DNA from: Panonychus citri
Taxonomy: Eukaryota > Arthropoda > Arachnida > Trombidiformes > Tetranychidae
Reading direction: 5' to 3'
Assembly (NCBI RefSeq): GCF_014898815.1
Contig: NW_026515525.1
Coordinates: 310,001-374,000 of the forward strand
DNA length: 64,000 nucleotides
Shown: in pieces, positions 21,525 to 36,335 of the stretch
Layout of the letters: every line of letters begins with the position of its first letter
Numbering within the stretch: position 1 is the first letter of the stretch
Position numbers and translations under genes: made by a program
The notes under the pieces: generated by a model
Told to the model about the DNA's origin: nothing
Database searches by the model: none
What the model saw: the letters and a program-made list of their open reading frames with translations, nothing else

Positions 21525-24500
21525 CAAGCAGAATAGCTCATGATAACTCATCCAACTCGAAATTGTAACAATATTTCACTATAAACATGATAGTATTTAA
21601 ATATAATATTCGTATGCAAATAGTAACAGAGTAAAAAACATCCCAAAAACTGGAGTAAAAGTATATTTACAAAAAAACTAATCTCCACTGATGGTGAATA
21701 ACATTGCCGATAATATCCAATTTTATCCAATCGCTTTTACTTCAGATGATAACCTGAGGCTACTCATGGTAATTTCCACCATCACCACCACCACCACAAG
21801 AATAACACCCTCAGGTATTTATTCAGAGTTTCACCCATCCAGAACTCGAGAGACTTATTGATAATATTTTATTGATCGTTAATATTACATAATATTGAGA
21901 ATATGTAAGATAAACAAATAAACCTCATGGAAAATGAATACAGGGAGAGGAAAAAAACTTTTTTTTCTCCAAAATTCTCAACATTTATTTACATTGAAAT
22001 TCATTGTTATTCATAATAGATTTGATACTCTCAGTGAGTTAATTAAAGATGATTAACATCATGATCAGAATGATAACAAGCTAAGAGGTGGCAAATTAAA
22101 CGGTTGAGGTAATAATTTTGTATTAGAACTTTTTTTTTCCTCTTCTTCTTTTCATTCCACCTTACTTATCGGCCTCAGCGAGTTTTATTCTGTTATTATT
22201 CAGTTTATATTGATATTATTCTGATAATGATAATATGGGAACTCAATTTTCAGTTTGATCGATCAATCAATGAACAGTTGAAATTTGTGATAGAAAAATG
22301 TTATTATCAAGCAACAGAAGTTCATTGATGCATGAGTATATTGTTCAGAAATATGGAATTCTGATGTAATAATAATATATTCTTTCTGTTCTTTTCATGA
22401 TAATAAGCATGATAAGAGTGATGAGGAAAAAAATGGCAATAAAAAATTACCTATATTTATAGAGAATTGACAAAAATTCGAAGAGAACAATTTTAACTCG
22501 ATTTTGAATCTCATCGAGGGAAATCAAACTTACCATGATTACTGAAAATTCTTGATTGTTATCATCAGTTATTGAATTAATTTGGTGACTTTTTTTTCAT
22601 TCTCGACTCATTGTAAGTCAAAGTTCACCAATAAATAGTAAGTATACCTTATGTTTACCTCGATTTCAATGTCTTCAGGGTAATTGGCAGGTAAATTTTC
22701 AGTGCCAATATCGAATCAACAAAGTTGCTTAGACAAAATTATCTCTCAGAAAAAGTTGAACTTTTCATTGATACAAAAAAAACTGTAGTAATTTTTTTGT
22801 TTTCACTCGATTAGAACTGATTGTATTAATAGTAATCTCTTAGTGATGAATTGAATTTACTCAATGAACTTTCACTTAGTCTGATTGGTGATGAAACATT
22901 ATCACAATTTAATAAAGCAACGGGAGAGAATGAGAGAGAATGATTTGTGAGAGAGAAAAGGTGAATGAGTGAGCAAGTGAGCTTTTTGTTTCAATATTTA
23001 CTCAATTTCATGTAGAGTAATTTACTTGATTTTATTGCATAATTGCATCATGATGCTGTTCAAGAATCATGTTCAGATAAATTCATAATTCTGAAACATG
23101 TTCAACCTTTACACTCATAATCATCAAGTAATATTATAGTTTTCACTTTGTATTAATACCTTATCTCATTATTTATCCCTGGATGAAATATCATCTTGGA
23201 TGGATAAGGTTATCATGAAATGAGTCAAGGGAAAAGATGAGAAATGATTTGATTCATTTTCAAGAAAACATTTCAATTAAAAGAGAGAGAGAGAGAGAGA
23301 GTTAAGGATAGATGATAATTGATAAAGTTCTGAGAGTTTACAATTGTTATATAATAACATGGAATTGATTTCATTTCAGTTTCTACTCTTCTCCCTGATT
23401 GACTCATGATGATTTACTGAGAATAACTTTTACCAGTAAAAAAAAAGGTAAAGAATAGAGTGAAAAAAAGTGAGAAAAAAGTTCCAACATTTTTACTCAC
23501 TCATGAAAACTTATTTCTTTATAATAGTTCATTTTTCTGATGATTTCATCAAAGTTTCCATCATGGGTACACACACCCGAGTTCAAGAGTGAAGATAATA
23601 AAGTTATACGTTAACTTGATCTCATTGATTGAGCCCACAATTCACCTTACACAGAATTCTGATTTCTACCATGATAATATTTTCATCTGGAAATGCTGAG
23701 TTATCTTCATGAAATCCATTAGTTGGATAAATATTGCATCAACATTGATTTGAAATCTATTGATATCAATACAACATTCATCATGATTCCAAGCAGCACA
23801 CTCACCATGTGAGCTAAAATTGATTAAAAAAAATAATAGTTCAATGTTGATCTAATATTTATTAGCTATTTTATTATCTTTTTTTAGTAAATTTTGACAT
23901 TGAAAAGTTTCACCTTGGACTTATTAGTTTTGGTTACAATGTATTAATTTCATTCGTTAGTCCGGTTCAGTTTCATGGCGATGAAAGTTTTCAAATTTCC
24001 AAGTTGAGCTGAAAAAAAGAGCTTCATTTATGAGCTATCACAGTGTTACTTTCGTTTGAATCACAGCGATTATGTATAAGCCAAGGTTCCTTCTGGTCAA
24101 TTGCGTGGTCATTTTTGTCATGATGACTTTGGTTGATTGACATGATTGGGACATTTTCTTTATCCTTCATTGACAATTGAGTTGACGAGAAAACAAAATC
24201 CATACGATATAAGATCAAAATATCAGCTTGATAACATTTCGTTGATCGAAATTTTTTTTCCAGAGCCTCTTGTGAATCAAAAACTCGAACCACTTTTTTT
24301 ATTAGCTGTCCACAAGGATTTTCTCATTGTATGGACAATCCAAATTATCATGACGAGGACATTCAATATCATGAATTTAGAGAAACTGTTGATAAATCAG
24401 CGAATAAATTGAATTACTTGTAACTATTAGTAATCATACGAAGTGTTTAATTTGATTGGCAAAAAAAAAGAAAACAAGAAATTCAATTAGTATGTGAAAC

Positions 24501-24656
24501 ATATGATTGGTGAAAGAAAATTTCATCATGATAATATTTACCTTGGATTCTGTGTCCAAACATTCAAACATTTGTACATTTCGACGATTTTTTTTCTCTC
24601 TATTTCTATTTAATCACATAGTTCCAATTGATCAGAACTCATCCGGTCGATTGAAC
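21525..24656. other. Intergenic, no firm gene
   Basis: Non-coding, AT-rich DNA between convergent genes. It contains a GA microsatellite at about 23282-23301 and one open frame with coding-like composition on the minus strand (24024-24293). Part of it is likely 3' UTR of the Sidestep-type gene. Confidence 0.5.
24024..24293 (-). CDS. Possible alternative terminal exon, unrecognised
   Basis: The distal part of this 89-codon frame is less AT-rich and more protein-like than its surroundings (MSINQSHHDKND, KEPWLIHNRCD) and ends in a stop at 24024. It lies about 360 nt beyond the stop I assign to the Sidestep-type receptor on the same strand, so it could be an alternative 3' exon or a separate small gene. 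No good acceptor or family match was seen, and chance is quite possible. Confidence 0.2.
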   Translation of the reverse strand: MVRVFDSQEALEKKFRSTKCYQADILILYRMDFVFSSTQLSMKDKENVPIMSINQSHHDKNDHAIDQKEPWLIHNRCDSNESNTVIAHK

Positions 24657-25225
24657 TTAAACCAGGGTAGTCTTATTATCAACAATTGTCATTGGACTTA
24701 TTTGTTCCCGCGGAAGTTGAAATGATATCTGAACCCAAAAGATGAGTAAATTGTTGCACAATTAACACAACATGATGATGATATAAAAAAAGAAACATCA
24801 AACTCAGATGAATAAACTTTGGTGATGGAGAATGAACAAAAAAAACCAAATTCATGGTATGTTTCACTAATCAGGTATTCATTTTAAATCCTTGCCTGTT
24901 AACTGAACTAAATGTTACACAAGACCATTGGATACATTGTGTATTTTAACTTTCTAGTAAGATAACAATTAGTTAATTATATTACTTACAGTAACTTCAC
25001 TTCCATCACATGAGATTCTGATATTTTTCATTAAACTTGCATCTGAAGGGATAAGATCATTATCTGAACATTCATCGTTCACCATAGAGCCAGAATCTAT
25101 TAGAAGTTGATTGCATGTTTCACTGATTAACGATATCTTGGAATCTTTCCTGGATCCTCAAGAGAAGATAAATTTCTCAGACGAACATGTTCCTCAACCA
25201 AAGTTCCTAGGATAGATTAAGATGA

Positions 25226-25284
<59 letters not shown>

Positions 25285-28200
25285 AAAATGAAACATTTAA
25301 AAGGCACATGAGATAATCCATGAGTAACTAGGGAATCAGAATATTCATTTCATGATAAGATTTAATATTTTACTCTACTGTGAATGTTATCAATTTTTTA
25401 ATAGTACAAAATGTCTGGATAACATGAAATCCAATCTGATTTCGGAAAATAATAGTAAAAGGATAACGTGACAAGAGGATAATCATTGATAAAACATTAA
25501 AAGATTTACCAAGATTAGTGTTAAACTTTGATTGATTCATTTTCGGATATGTACTCACTTTTTATCATTACTCTTATTTCATCTTATATATTATATAATT
25601 TTACTCAGAATTGGGAGAAAAGAAAAAGGGTTAATATTGAACCGAGTTGAATAATGAACAAAATTCTGACCATTAATCATTCTGAAGATTGAGTGAAACC
25701 TCAAAATAGTGAACAACAATTAGATCGAGATTCAATTCCATGGTGAATTCAGTTTTTTTTCCAGATCTTTATGTTTTCATTTCCATCTTGAATTTCATAC
25801 AGAATCCAAAGACTCACAATTCTCTTATTATTTTTTCTCATCTAGGTAAATATTAATACAACCATGTTTACTGAATTCTATGTGTAAACTGAATGTAAAC
25901 TCATCCCATGTGATTAAGATACCATAAGGAGCATGATGAGGAAAAAGTTTCAAAAAAAGTTCCAGATTAACATGGGTTTTATCAGAATTTAAAAAAAAAA
26001 GTTCAGCTAAACTTTTCCCTGTACTTTGAATTTGGATGGGATGAAAATCTTAATAATTTACTTTCAGTGATTAAATAATTATAACACTAATTGTCATAAA
26101 TGCTAATGAGTTTCACCTCTGGTCAGGTTGGTTTAATGAGATAATCAATAATTAATCAGTTTTTCTGGTGAACAAAAATTCAATAATCTCCATAATCATA
26201 TACACAAATACTAATACTAAATTCAGTTAATTATCAGATTAATTGTTTGGCGAAAATTTTTGTTCATTAAAAACTATCGATAAAAGTTAATCATGTTTAT
26301 CTTGTTAGAACAGTTTAATTTGAAGATAAAAAGATCCACCCAAGCTGAGGATAATTCCTTTGGATTGTCAATTGTGATTAACTTGGTTAATTAGCAAGTA
26401 AGATTAACTTTCCATAATAATAATAAGATTATCATTTGAAACTCATTCACTTCCTGGACATTTTTCCCCTGAGAAAACGTATCAAACCCGGATAAGAATC
26501 TTAATATACTGATGAGATCTACAATCAACTACTTACTCATTAGTTTTACTATTCCAAAGAATATAATCAACCTTAACTTATGAACTGAAGGATAGAACTT
26601 TTTTTTCCTTCTTCTAAAGAAAATGTTGGTCTCTCTTTCTCTCTCTCTCTCTCTTGATATTCATGATGGTTCTGAAAATTTTCAGGTTGAATGTATATCA
26701 ACATTTATCATTGACCATTGATCATGATAAAAAGGAAAATGGTAACAAAAAGATGACTCCAGAAAAGAAGATGAAAAAAAAAAGATAAACATTTGAATGG
26801 TAACAAGTGACTGAGGAAAATGTTGATTCTTTATCATAACCATCAATTTTTACAAAAGGAGAGAAAAATTTTGCATTCCCTTGTGTTGAAAAGTGTATTC
26901 AAAAGTGATATTCATCTCAATGGGAAATAAAATAATAAATGGATTTATAACTATCATGGAGGATGTGGAAACCTACATATGAATAAATCTGAATGGATTC
27001 TGTGTCCTGATAAAATTCTAGGAAAAAGTTAAGGAAAAAGCCTAAAATATATTCTCATTTTATCCCTTTACACTGAATACTATTGATTGTCACAAACAAT
27101 TCAACACAATCCTCATCAATTTCACTTTTCCTGATAAAATATCATCAGCATTTCAATTTAACCATTTATCTAACTGTGATTTGGAAATTATCATTCCAAC
27201 AGAATCTGATTTTTCAGATTGAAAATAACGAACGAAAAAAAATGTGATATGAAAAAAAACAAGATTTTTCATCATGTAACATGATAGCATTTTCTGTTAA
27301 AAGAAATGCTATCAGCTAATCATATCAATGTCAAAGATATAATATCAGGGTGTCCGAATCTTGGTTTTCTCATTCTGTTGAAAGTTTCTAATTTTACTTT
27401 TGTTGGCACTTTTTTCTCATTCTATTCTTCTAATGGATAAGATAAATAAATAGCTGGTGGGCTATTATCAGCATGATGAAATTCTGAGAGACTCAATGAT
27501 GGATTGTTATCATGATACATTAGGAATGAACTGAAAGTCCATGGACTAAGTTTCCTCTAGGGCAAAGTTTTCACACTCAAATCGACAATCAGAGAGAGAG
27601 ACAAAGATAATAATATATTAACAGATAGTTCATGAGTTCCGAGACATTGTTCAGACTTAAGAAATGAAATTTTCTTGGAAATTCTATTAATAATCAAAAT
27701 AGGTTTAAATTTCCGATTTAGGAAAAAACAATTTTATAGACTAACGAACACTTTTTATCTGAACAGTTCAATTTTTTTCCTTCTATTCTTCTCATTATCA
27801 TGTTACGATCTTTTTGAGAAAATTTTCTAAGTCGACAGAATTGAAACAACATGATAAAGTTTCCGAAAACTATTCAGTTACAGTTTTAGAATCTAATTTG
27901 ATTTGGATAGAAGAGAGAAAAAATAAAAGTTCTAATCATTGGAATAATGTTTTTTATTCTCATTATCAGAAATAGAAAATAATAAATTCTCTTCAGATTC
28001 GAGTAGAATATTTTTCTCCTACTACAATTTGAATCGACTTGTAGGTATTATTATTAAACATTTTGTCTTTAGAACTTTTTCTTTTCCATCTCCCCTGAAA
28101 GGATGAGAATAAAAAATTTGAAAATATTACTGAACTTTTTTACTTCTCTACTGAATCTGAAAATTGTTGTTCCAGTTCCTTATTCGAGTAAATTTTGTCA

Positions 28201-31200
28201 TGATGATGATAAAAAGATAACAAAACAAAGTACATAAAATGTAATAGTAATATTATCATTCTGAAAAATGGATAAGGAAAATGTTCATCTTGTTATTACG
28301 ATTCCATTTCTGATTCCATCTCAAATTTCAAATTCACCTGAGACCAATACATCTGAGTACATGGGTATTCATGAATATGAATACCAGATAACTTGGAATA
28401 CATTTTTTTCCTTCTCACTTTTCAACGTTTGACATTTCTGTCCATAAGATTAGGGTGAGGTAGACAATTCTGGGAGAGAGAGGTATCATAAAACTCAGTA
28501 AATATATTCTTCATATTATACTAATGATATCTTTCCAAATATGATTCAATACAAAGAATAAATTGGAAATTTTGGTCATTTGAAATTAACTTGGAAACGT
28601 ATTAAGACTCGAAAATGGAAAAATCGTCTCCACCAATATAAAATATAAATGCTAAGGAAAATGTCACAGAATTTTCCATGAGATTCATCGGAAGAGAAAA
28701 AATAAATAACTGATCATTGGAACTAACCTTTACTGAAGATGAGGATAACTGATATGATTTGACTGTTGGACTTTCAGGAATCATTGTTGACCTCATTGGA
28801 ATCGGAAGTTTATTTTGTTTTAATGTCATTTCAATGGTTTGTTTAATGTTGTGATAATCTAAAGTTGAGACAGAAAAATGATCCAATCATTATTTAGGAA
28901 TTCAAATGAACCATAACTGATTACTCACCATAAGGATTCTGGAAACATGAGATGTCTCCGTTTGGAAGGCTTTTATCGATATTAACTAGATCACAAAGGC
29001 TTTTCTCTTTCTGTGTTATTCTGGGATATGACCTGAGGGGAAATAGGGCAGAAGAAAAATTCAGTATTAAGAATTGAGAATTTGAGGTTTTGTTTGGAAA
29101 TGAAATTCTTACTTTGATTCATCGTAATAAGCGGTTGAAGGTCCAACTAAATGATTGGGATAAAAAATATCAATAATTATTTTAGTCAAAAATTAATAAT
29201 CATATCATCATATGATTATCATAATGATAATAATAAAATCAAAGATTAATCTTATCATTCAAATTGATTTATTTGGTGAAAGATAAACATTTATGATAAA
29301 CGTCAAGTTAATCAATACCCTAACAATATGATGATGATTATTTTATGATTGTGAATCAATCAAATATAATGTTGCCTAATAAACTAATGATTATCATGAA
29401 TTTATTAAAACATGATAACAATAATGTACAATAGATAATTATAAAGATGATTACACATGGCGATTAAACAATAATCAAAAAACTCATTATCTAACATTGA
29501 TATGAGCTAATTGTTAGGATTAAGAGTAAACTAAATGTTAGTATTAATCCTAATACAGAATCATGATAATTTATCTCGGAGGAAAATCCAGTCTCTATTT
29601 TATTCTTAGTCTAAGAATTTCTCTCTCTCTCTCGCTCTCTCGCTTGCACTCTCTCTTTCACTCTCTCTATGTTCAGGGTGTTCAATACAATAAAATCTAA
29701 AGGAGATGATTAGATAAACTGATAAGATTTGACTGATTGAAAGGTTATTATTATTATCCTGACGATGATTATTATTATAATTCCAATCATCATCAGGATA
29801 AGTTATTAATATAATGATGAGAAGAGATGAAGATGAAAACAGATTGTGAACTTACCCTGTCTTCTGTCAGTAACCTCAACACGATGTGATTTGATTCTTA
29901 TAGCCAATATAATCATGATGATAATGATGAGAATAGTTCCAACAATGGCCATTAATATAACCAACAAAGGACTGTAAGTATCTTCCCTGGTAATATCTTT
30001 AATGATGATGAAAAGAAAGAGGAGGAAGAGAAAGAAAAAAGAAGATGATGAAAGAGAAGATGAAGATAAAGATGATAATGATGAGAAAAGAAAATAAGAG
30101 AAAGCGAGCAAGGAAAAAAAGGGAAATAAAGACAAAAGGTTACGTCGAACTCATTGTCAACCTTGTGAAATGTTTATCCGAAAATGGATTCGAACCATCA
30201 ACAACTTTTCATTATATTGATTCAATATCTCGCTCATAATCATCATTGTCTTAACCATTCTCTCTCATTTTGACAGTTATTCAACTGTTAATACAACTTC
30301 AGCTATTGATCTTGTTAAGGAGAATGTTAAATTATCACCAAATTAATATTCATTCATAAATTTTATCCATTCATTCATCACAACTTTTTTCTTCTTCTTT
30401 TCTTGAATTAATAATTCTTTCATTATTATTGAAAAATTATCTCAACTATTAAATTATTATAATCAAATCAAGTATCTCTCAGAGTTTTATCAGATTTCCG
30501 TTCAATTTACATTTCAACCATGAGAAATGAATCAATTTTCACCACCATGTTCAACATCATTTCTTTAACTGTAAGTGTAATATCTCAATTTCCGATTCTT
30601 GCAAAAAAAAAATAAAACCATTTCCGTTTCCCAAACTTGAAACAACTAAAGTAAAACAGTAACTCAACTCGACTTATTAAATTGATGTTCATCTGAACTT
30701 TGATGATGAGTCTTGCTGATTGGATGGATTTCATTTGTAATCGAATTAAAATTTTTCAAATACAAACAAATAATGGATGGAAAAAAATAACGGTAAATTG
30801 TGCTCCTCAGAATGAACAAAGATAAACAATCTTTAATACTGTTATCCATTGAAACGGAAACTTACCTTGTTTCATTTGATTATGTGTCATTGTTGTCGAG
30901 GATAAAGATGCTTTCAGGGAGACAGGGTCACTTTGACCTCCAGTGGTCTTAGAGTAAACATATAATTCATAATAACCCTGAGGCGATAAATCTTGAAGTA
31001 AAAACGTTGGACGATCTCTATTGGTAAGGCTTTTTATCTTCTCACGGGTTTTGGCTTTATAAACATCGATAATGTAAATGGGCGAAGGTCCAGTAAGTGG
31101 GGTAGTCGAACAATCAACTAATAATCCAGTTAACGATTGATTCTTCATGGTACAATTTTCCACCTTCACTGGAATACCTTTGATCATGATCAAGACAAAC

Positions 31201-34200
31201 GAAAAATAATTGTTCAAATCAACGATAATTCAATTATCTTATGCTTGGTGTTTCAGTTCATGAACTTGATGGTTTGTTAGCAATTCATATTATCAACGTT
31301 GTTTAGATTCATCAACACTTGGAACACAATCTAATATTGATTAAGTTAATTCTTTGGAAGAAGTGAAAAAAATTGCTTAATGATATTGTATTTCTCTCTC
31401 TCTTCCAATCATGATAATATCTATCAGAATATTGGAATAATAATAATGTTAGAACTTTTTTTCTCACTCTTTATTTATCCATAACTTTCCCATGAAATTA
31501 GGAATCATTTTCTCGTTCAATATAATGTTGTTCATTTTAGTAATTGTTACGATGTATGTGTGTTTATGTCAACGATTAACTATCAACAATCAGCAATTAA
31601 CTGTTTACTATCAAATGGTTGACAGTTGGTTAAGTCAGTCAATGAGATATTAATGATTGTTTATTATCATCATCAACTTCAATGACTCCTGATAATGATA
31701 CATGTTATCAGGTAATATGTGTATTAGTTATTATCTTTTCCCTTTTTCTCCCTTGATTAAGTTTTATTCACAATCAGAATATTAATCTCATGGAGAAATA
31801 ATTATCATGGAATCATTTTCCTGATCAAAATGAGTATAATAAATTTCAACTTGATTAGGTTATTATTATTGCTCCAGGTTATCATTAAGTGAGCAAAGAT
31901 TTAAGATACAAAGTAAATTATTGGAACCACTTTCAAGAGATAAATCAACTGATTTTGATTGGAACATGAAACTGTTTCCTTTTATATTTAACATGAATTA
32001 GATTGAAATGAGAGTAATAACAATCATCTTGATAACTCTAATTATCATCAAATTCTGATGAAAGTAGTTAGATAAAAATCTTATCATGTATACACAATTC
32101 AAGAGGGGAAAAAAAGTTTTCTCGAATTGATCCAATTCTCATTAGATTGAACTGAATATTTCGATCAACCAATCAACATTTACCTTGACTGGATTTACAT
32201 TAGAAAAACTTATTTCCAAGAACTGTCATTTTCCATCATCATGATAGTAAATAACTTACATGATGATAAAAAATTCTTGTTATATTTCAGAGTTTCAAGA
32301 ATAAATATCTCTCTCTCTCTCTCTCTCTAAAATGAAGATGAAATTTATGGTTTTATCATGGAAATAACTTATTGGTTGGATGTTTTGTTATCGACTCAGT
32401 TTTTCTTGATATAAAATAGTTCTCATTTAAGAATAATGGAAACTCTCAGTCCAATATATAGATTATCAATTCCTTGTCCATTTCATGTTAAAATTTTTTC
32501 CCATGTCCCAGAATTTTCATCTCTTCTTGTCAACAATTTTTGAACAAAAAAAAAACGTTTCACTGGTTCATCGAAACACAAGAGGAAGATGAAAAAATCG
32601 TTGAAACTTTATGAATATTATTCATTAATCATGGTTTTCATCACTATTTACTCTGAATTTTGTATGCAAATAAAAGTAACAATATCTTTCACCATCATGA
32701 AAAGTAACGAGTAAACTATTAATAGGAAAAGTGTTCACTTCATGATACGAGTTTCACAAATTCATCATGTTTCCTCATTTCCATCCAGAGTCATTAATGT
32801 CTTGAAAATATTTCCCATTCTTACAATGTAAATTTATCAACCCCTGAAAATGTAACTACCATGATGGATTCATGTTGAAAGCTCATTCATCTTGAAATCT
32901 CATTCTAAGATTATCTTATGCACTTGAAATGAATCCTAAATATATAATATACACATGAGAAGAAAATAAAATTTCATTCTTTCAAGACTTTTGTTTATAA
33001 TCATTATTCATATTGACAATTAACTTTCAATAAAGATAATTACTGAATCGAGTAAATTACCATGCTAAAAATATTTGCAAATAAATTCCTATGGTGATGA
33101 ACTTTCAACCTGAGTAAAAGATGAGCTGAAAGATAACACTGAATGAGAATGAAAATGAAAAAGTTCATTCCAAATTCAGTTTTATCTTCAAATATTACAA
33201 CTCATCTAAATGAATAAATATCAGTAAAAGTAAGCAGAAAATTTTACTCATCCTCATCTTCATCATCTCCCAATGTAACCAATGATTTTCTAGAAAATCA
33301 TTCAATTGATTAAAACGGTTCATCCAATTGTTGACCAATCACAAATAGAGAATCCAATAAGTTAACCATTTTGAAAATTAAATTAAACTTTAAAAAAAAA
33401 AGAGTTCAAACAACGATAAAAATAAACAGGGAAAAAAAAGTAGAGAAAAAGATTCCTGAATAAAGATGTGATGAGAAAAAAAAAGTTCTGATACTTTCTG
33501 ATAATCTAATGACAGAATAGATAACTGATAGTTTCCAAATGAAGATGAATTAACAGTTAGAAACATTTACTATCATTTGATAATGTACATTATCATCTAA
33601 TGGTGTTTAAAGTGTAAACAATTTCGCAATTGATTATATTATCACCCAAATGTGATAATATTGAAAAGTTGAAATGATTCCCTGTCAATTGGTGTAACTT
33701 GTCATGATTACTGGTTCGTTGATACACTTTATTGATGTTTAGGAAGAGAAGGAAGAAAAAAAATCAAAGATGAAACAGAAAAAAACTGCTAATTCATAAG
33801 AATTGTTAATTCCTATTGTCAGTTGATGATGAAGATGAAGATGAAGATGATGATGGAGAAAGAAAATAGATCACATGATTTCTTTGGAATACTAACATTC
33901 TTGATAACCAACGAAATGAAAACTCGATAGTAGAAGACGATAATCGATTTTACCGTTAATTCCAATTGAGTCGACAGAAAAAAAAATAACAACCTCTCCA
34001 TTCATCCTTCCTGTTTGTTGCTGGTAGAGGTTCTTTAGGCCTTATGTATGTTTAATTCTCAATCAATCTTAATTAATTGTTACACTCTCACTGGTACATC
34101 ACATGGTAATAATGATAAATGATACAATCAATCAATCATTTTGTTCATTGATTACAAAACAAACACCAACACTAATATACGAAGCGAGTAAAAATAACAA

Positions 34201-35097
34201 TGAAAATACATTGAGAATCCAAGAGTATCAAGTGAAATGTTTGCCATCAAATATTAATAACATGAGAGAAAATAGAGAATCTCAATTGATCAGGAATAAA
34301 TTCATTATCAATAACAATGTTTAACTTGAAACTGATTCATTGACCATCATCAATATTAATATCCAAATGGAAAAGTCTCTAAGTAATTAGATGTAATTAA
34401 TGTTGATGTTTACAAGTATTAATATACTTTACCTGGAGGGATAATATTAAATGAGCAAGGATCCTTTTGATGGCCGATTGAATTTGAAGATGTACAATAG
34501 ATTGAACCATAACCGTAACGATTTTTTGGTGAATAAAGTAAATAACTTGTAGTCTCATTAACGGTATAATTGTTTATCCCATAATTAGTTGATGAGCTAT
34601 TTAAATACCATTTAAATGATATCTGATCTGGATCAGCATCAACAGAACAGCTGATTAAAGTTTCCTCACTTGCACCAATAGGATAAACTAATTGTTGATC
34701 TGGCTTACAAATTGGAGCGACTGTTAATGAGACAAGAAACATAATCAGCAAGAAAAAGTGAAAAGCCAAAAAAAAAAATGATAATATTTTCATTAGTTTG
34801 GGTGACATTGTCATTAGTTGAACTCATTGGGATAAAATGATGATAATAATAATCATTATGATAATAGTTGTTAATAACGATGATGAGGATGAGGATGATA
34901 ATAGTTATCATCTGTGATAAAACTATTTTCGTTGGTAGAGAAAATTTTTCCTCTCCTCTTCATTGTAACGATTGTAACTCATATATAAATACTATTTCGT
35001 TGATAATGATTCCCTATTACATGATAATGAGAATCTCTAGTTTTCTCCAGTTGAAACTTTACTTTTTTTCGCCTTCTATTATTCAGAGTTATCAGAA

Positions 35098-35128
<31 letters not shown>

Positions 35129-36304
35129 CAGTTGTTGTTTTTTCTTTCTATTTTCTTGGCAACTTTTAGATCACTTTCTTCCTTGGGATAATGTAAAGGA
35201 AGTATGAGATTAAAAGATGAAACATGATGATCATGAAGTTAATTTTTTCCTCCATCAAACTGAACAATCTCACTCACAGTTTTTGATAATGATGAGGTAA
35301 CTTCACCTCAGTTACAATATAATTATATGCTTGCGGCTATTTTATTATCTCTTTTTGCTCTGATCAAAATAGGAAAGTAAATATTATATCATTGATGAAT
35401 TGGTCAATGAAATGGTTTCCAGGAATAAAGATAAAGGTAAAGTATTAGGATGAGAATGATGATGATGATGATGATGATGAAGCAGCTGAAAAAATATATA
35501 CTAAAAATCAAGGATAATCTAAGTAAAATGTTGTGTTCGATTGTTTAACTAACAACTTTGATTGATGATAAATGATCTTGTTGATGAACAAAAGTGAATA
35601 TAGATTCTTATCTGAATATAAAGAATCATTGATGATAATAAAACATGATGATTATGTTAAGGAAGAGAGGATGAGGTAGAGTAAACCACACATATATACA
35701 CATACAGGGAGAGAGATAGAGTAGATAACTGGGAGTGAGAGGAAATAGTAAAAGTTGATCCATTGAATTGGAGTTTCGAATAGAGAGAAAAGAATAATGA
35801 AAAAAAAAGTTCGTAATTTAGACTGAAAATCTCAGGGACTCTTAATGTTTGTTCATCATGAGTAAATTGACCAGCCCAACTGAATGATTCATTTGAATTT
35901 GGTTCTTTGTATTATCTTTGATTTGAGCAACATTTTTCTTAGACTGACCATAAGAAATGATGGAACAATTTTCTCATGAAACAAAATAAAACTAAGGAGA
36001 CTTGAAAAAAAAACCCAAACAACAATTTACTGAATCTCTTGAATCAAATTATCTTTACGTGACTTTTAAGATTAAAGTTACTATCAAAAAAACTCATTCC
36101 ACAAATCACATTGGAGACATAAAGTAATGAAGATAATACTTAGTACGTTGTTGATGATGATGATTAAGATGAGGATGATTATGATAATAGAGAGAAGGAT
36201 ATTTAAGCCTGATAACGTTAAACCCAAAAGAAAGTCAATTAACTGATAGAAAATATTTGATATTGTTACCTTGTTCTCTTCCATCACCATCTCTCATCTT
36301 CCAA

Positions 36305-36335
<31 letters not shown>

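Noticed and set aside
22655..22720. Exon-like minus-strand stretch reading DIGTENLPANYPEDIEIE before a GT
   Set aside because: A stop codon lies two codons upstream and no acceptor is available in that frame; too short to keep.
29572..29680. CT-rich run as a CRISPR or satellite array
   Set aside because: Only simple CTCT microsatellite with interruptions; no spaced repeats.
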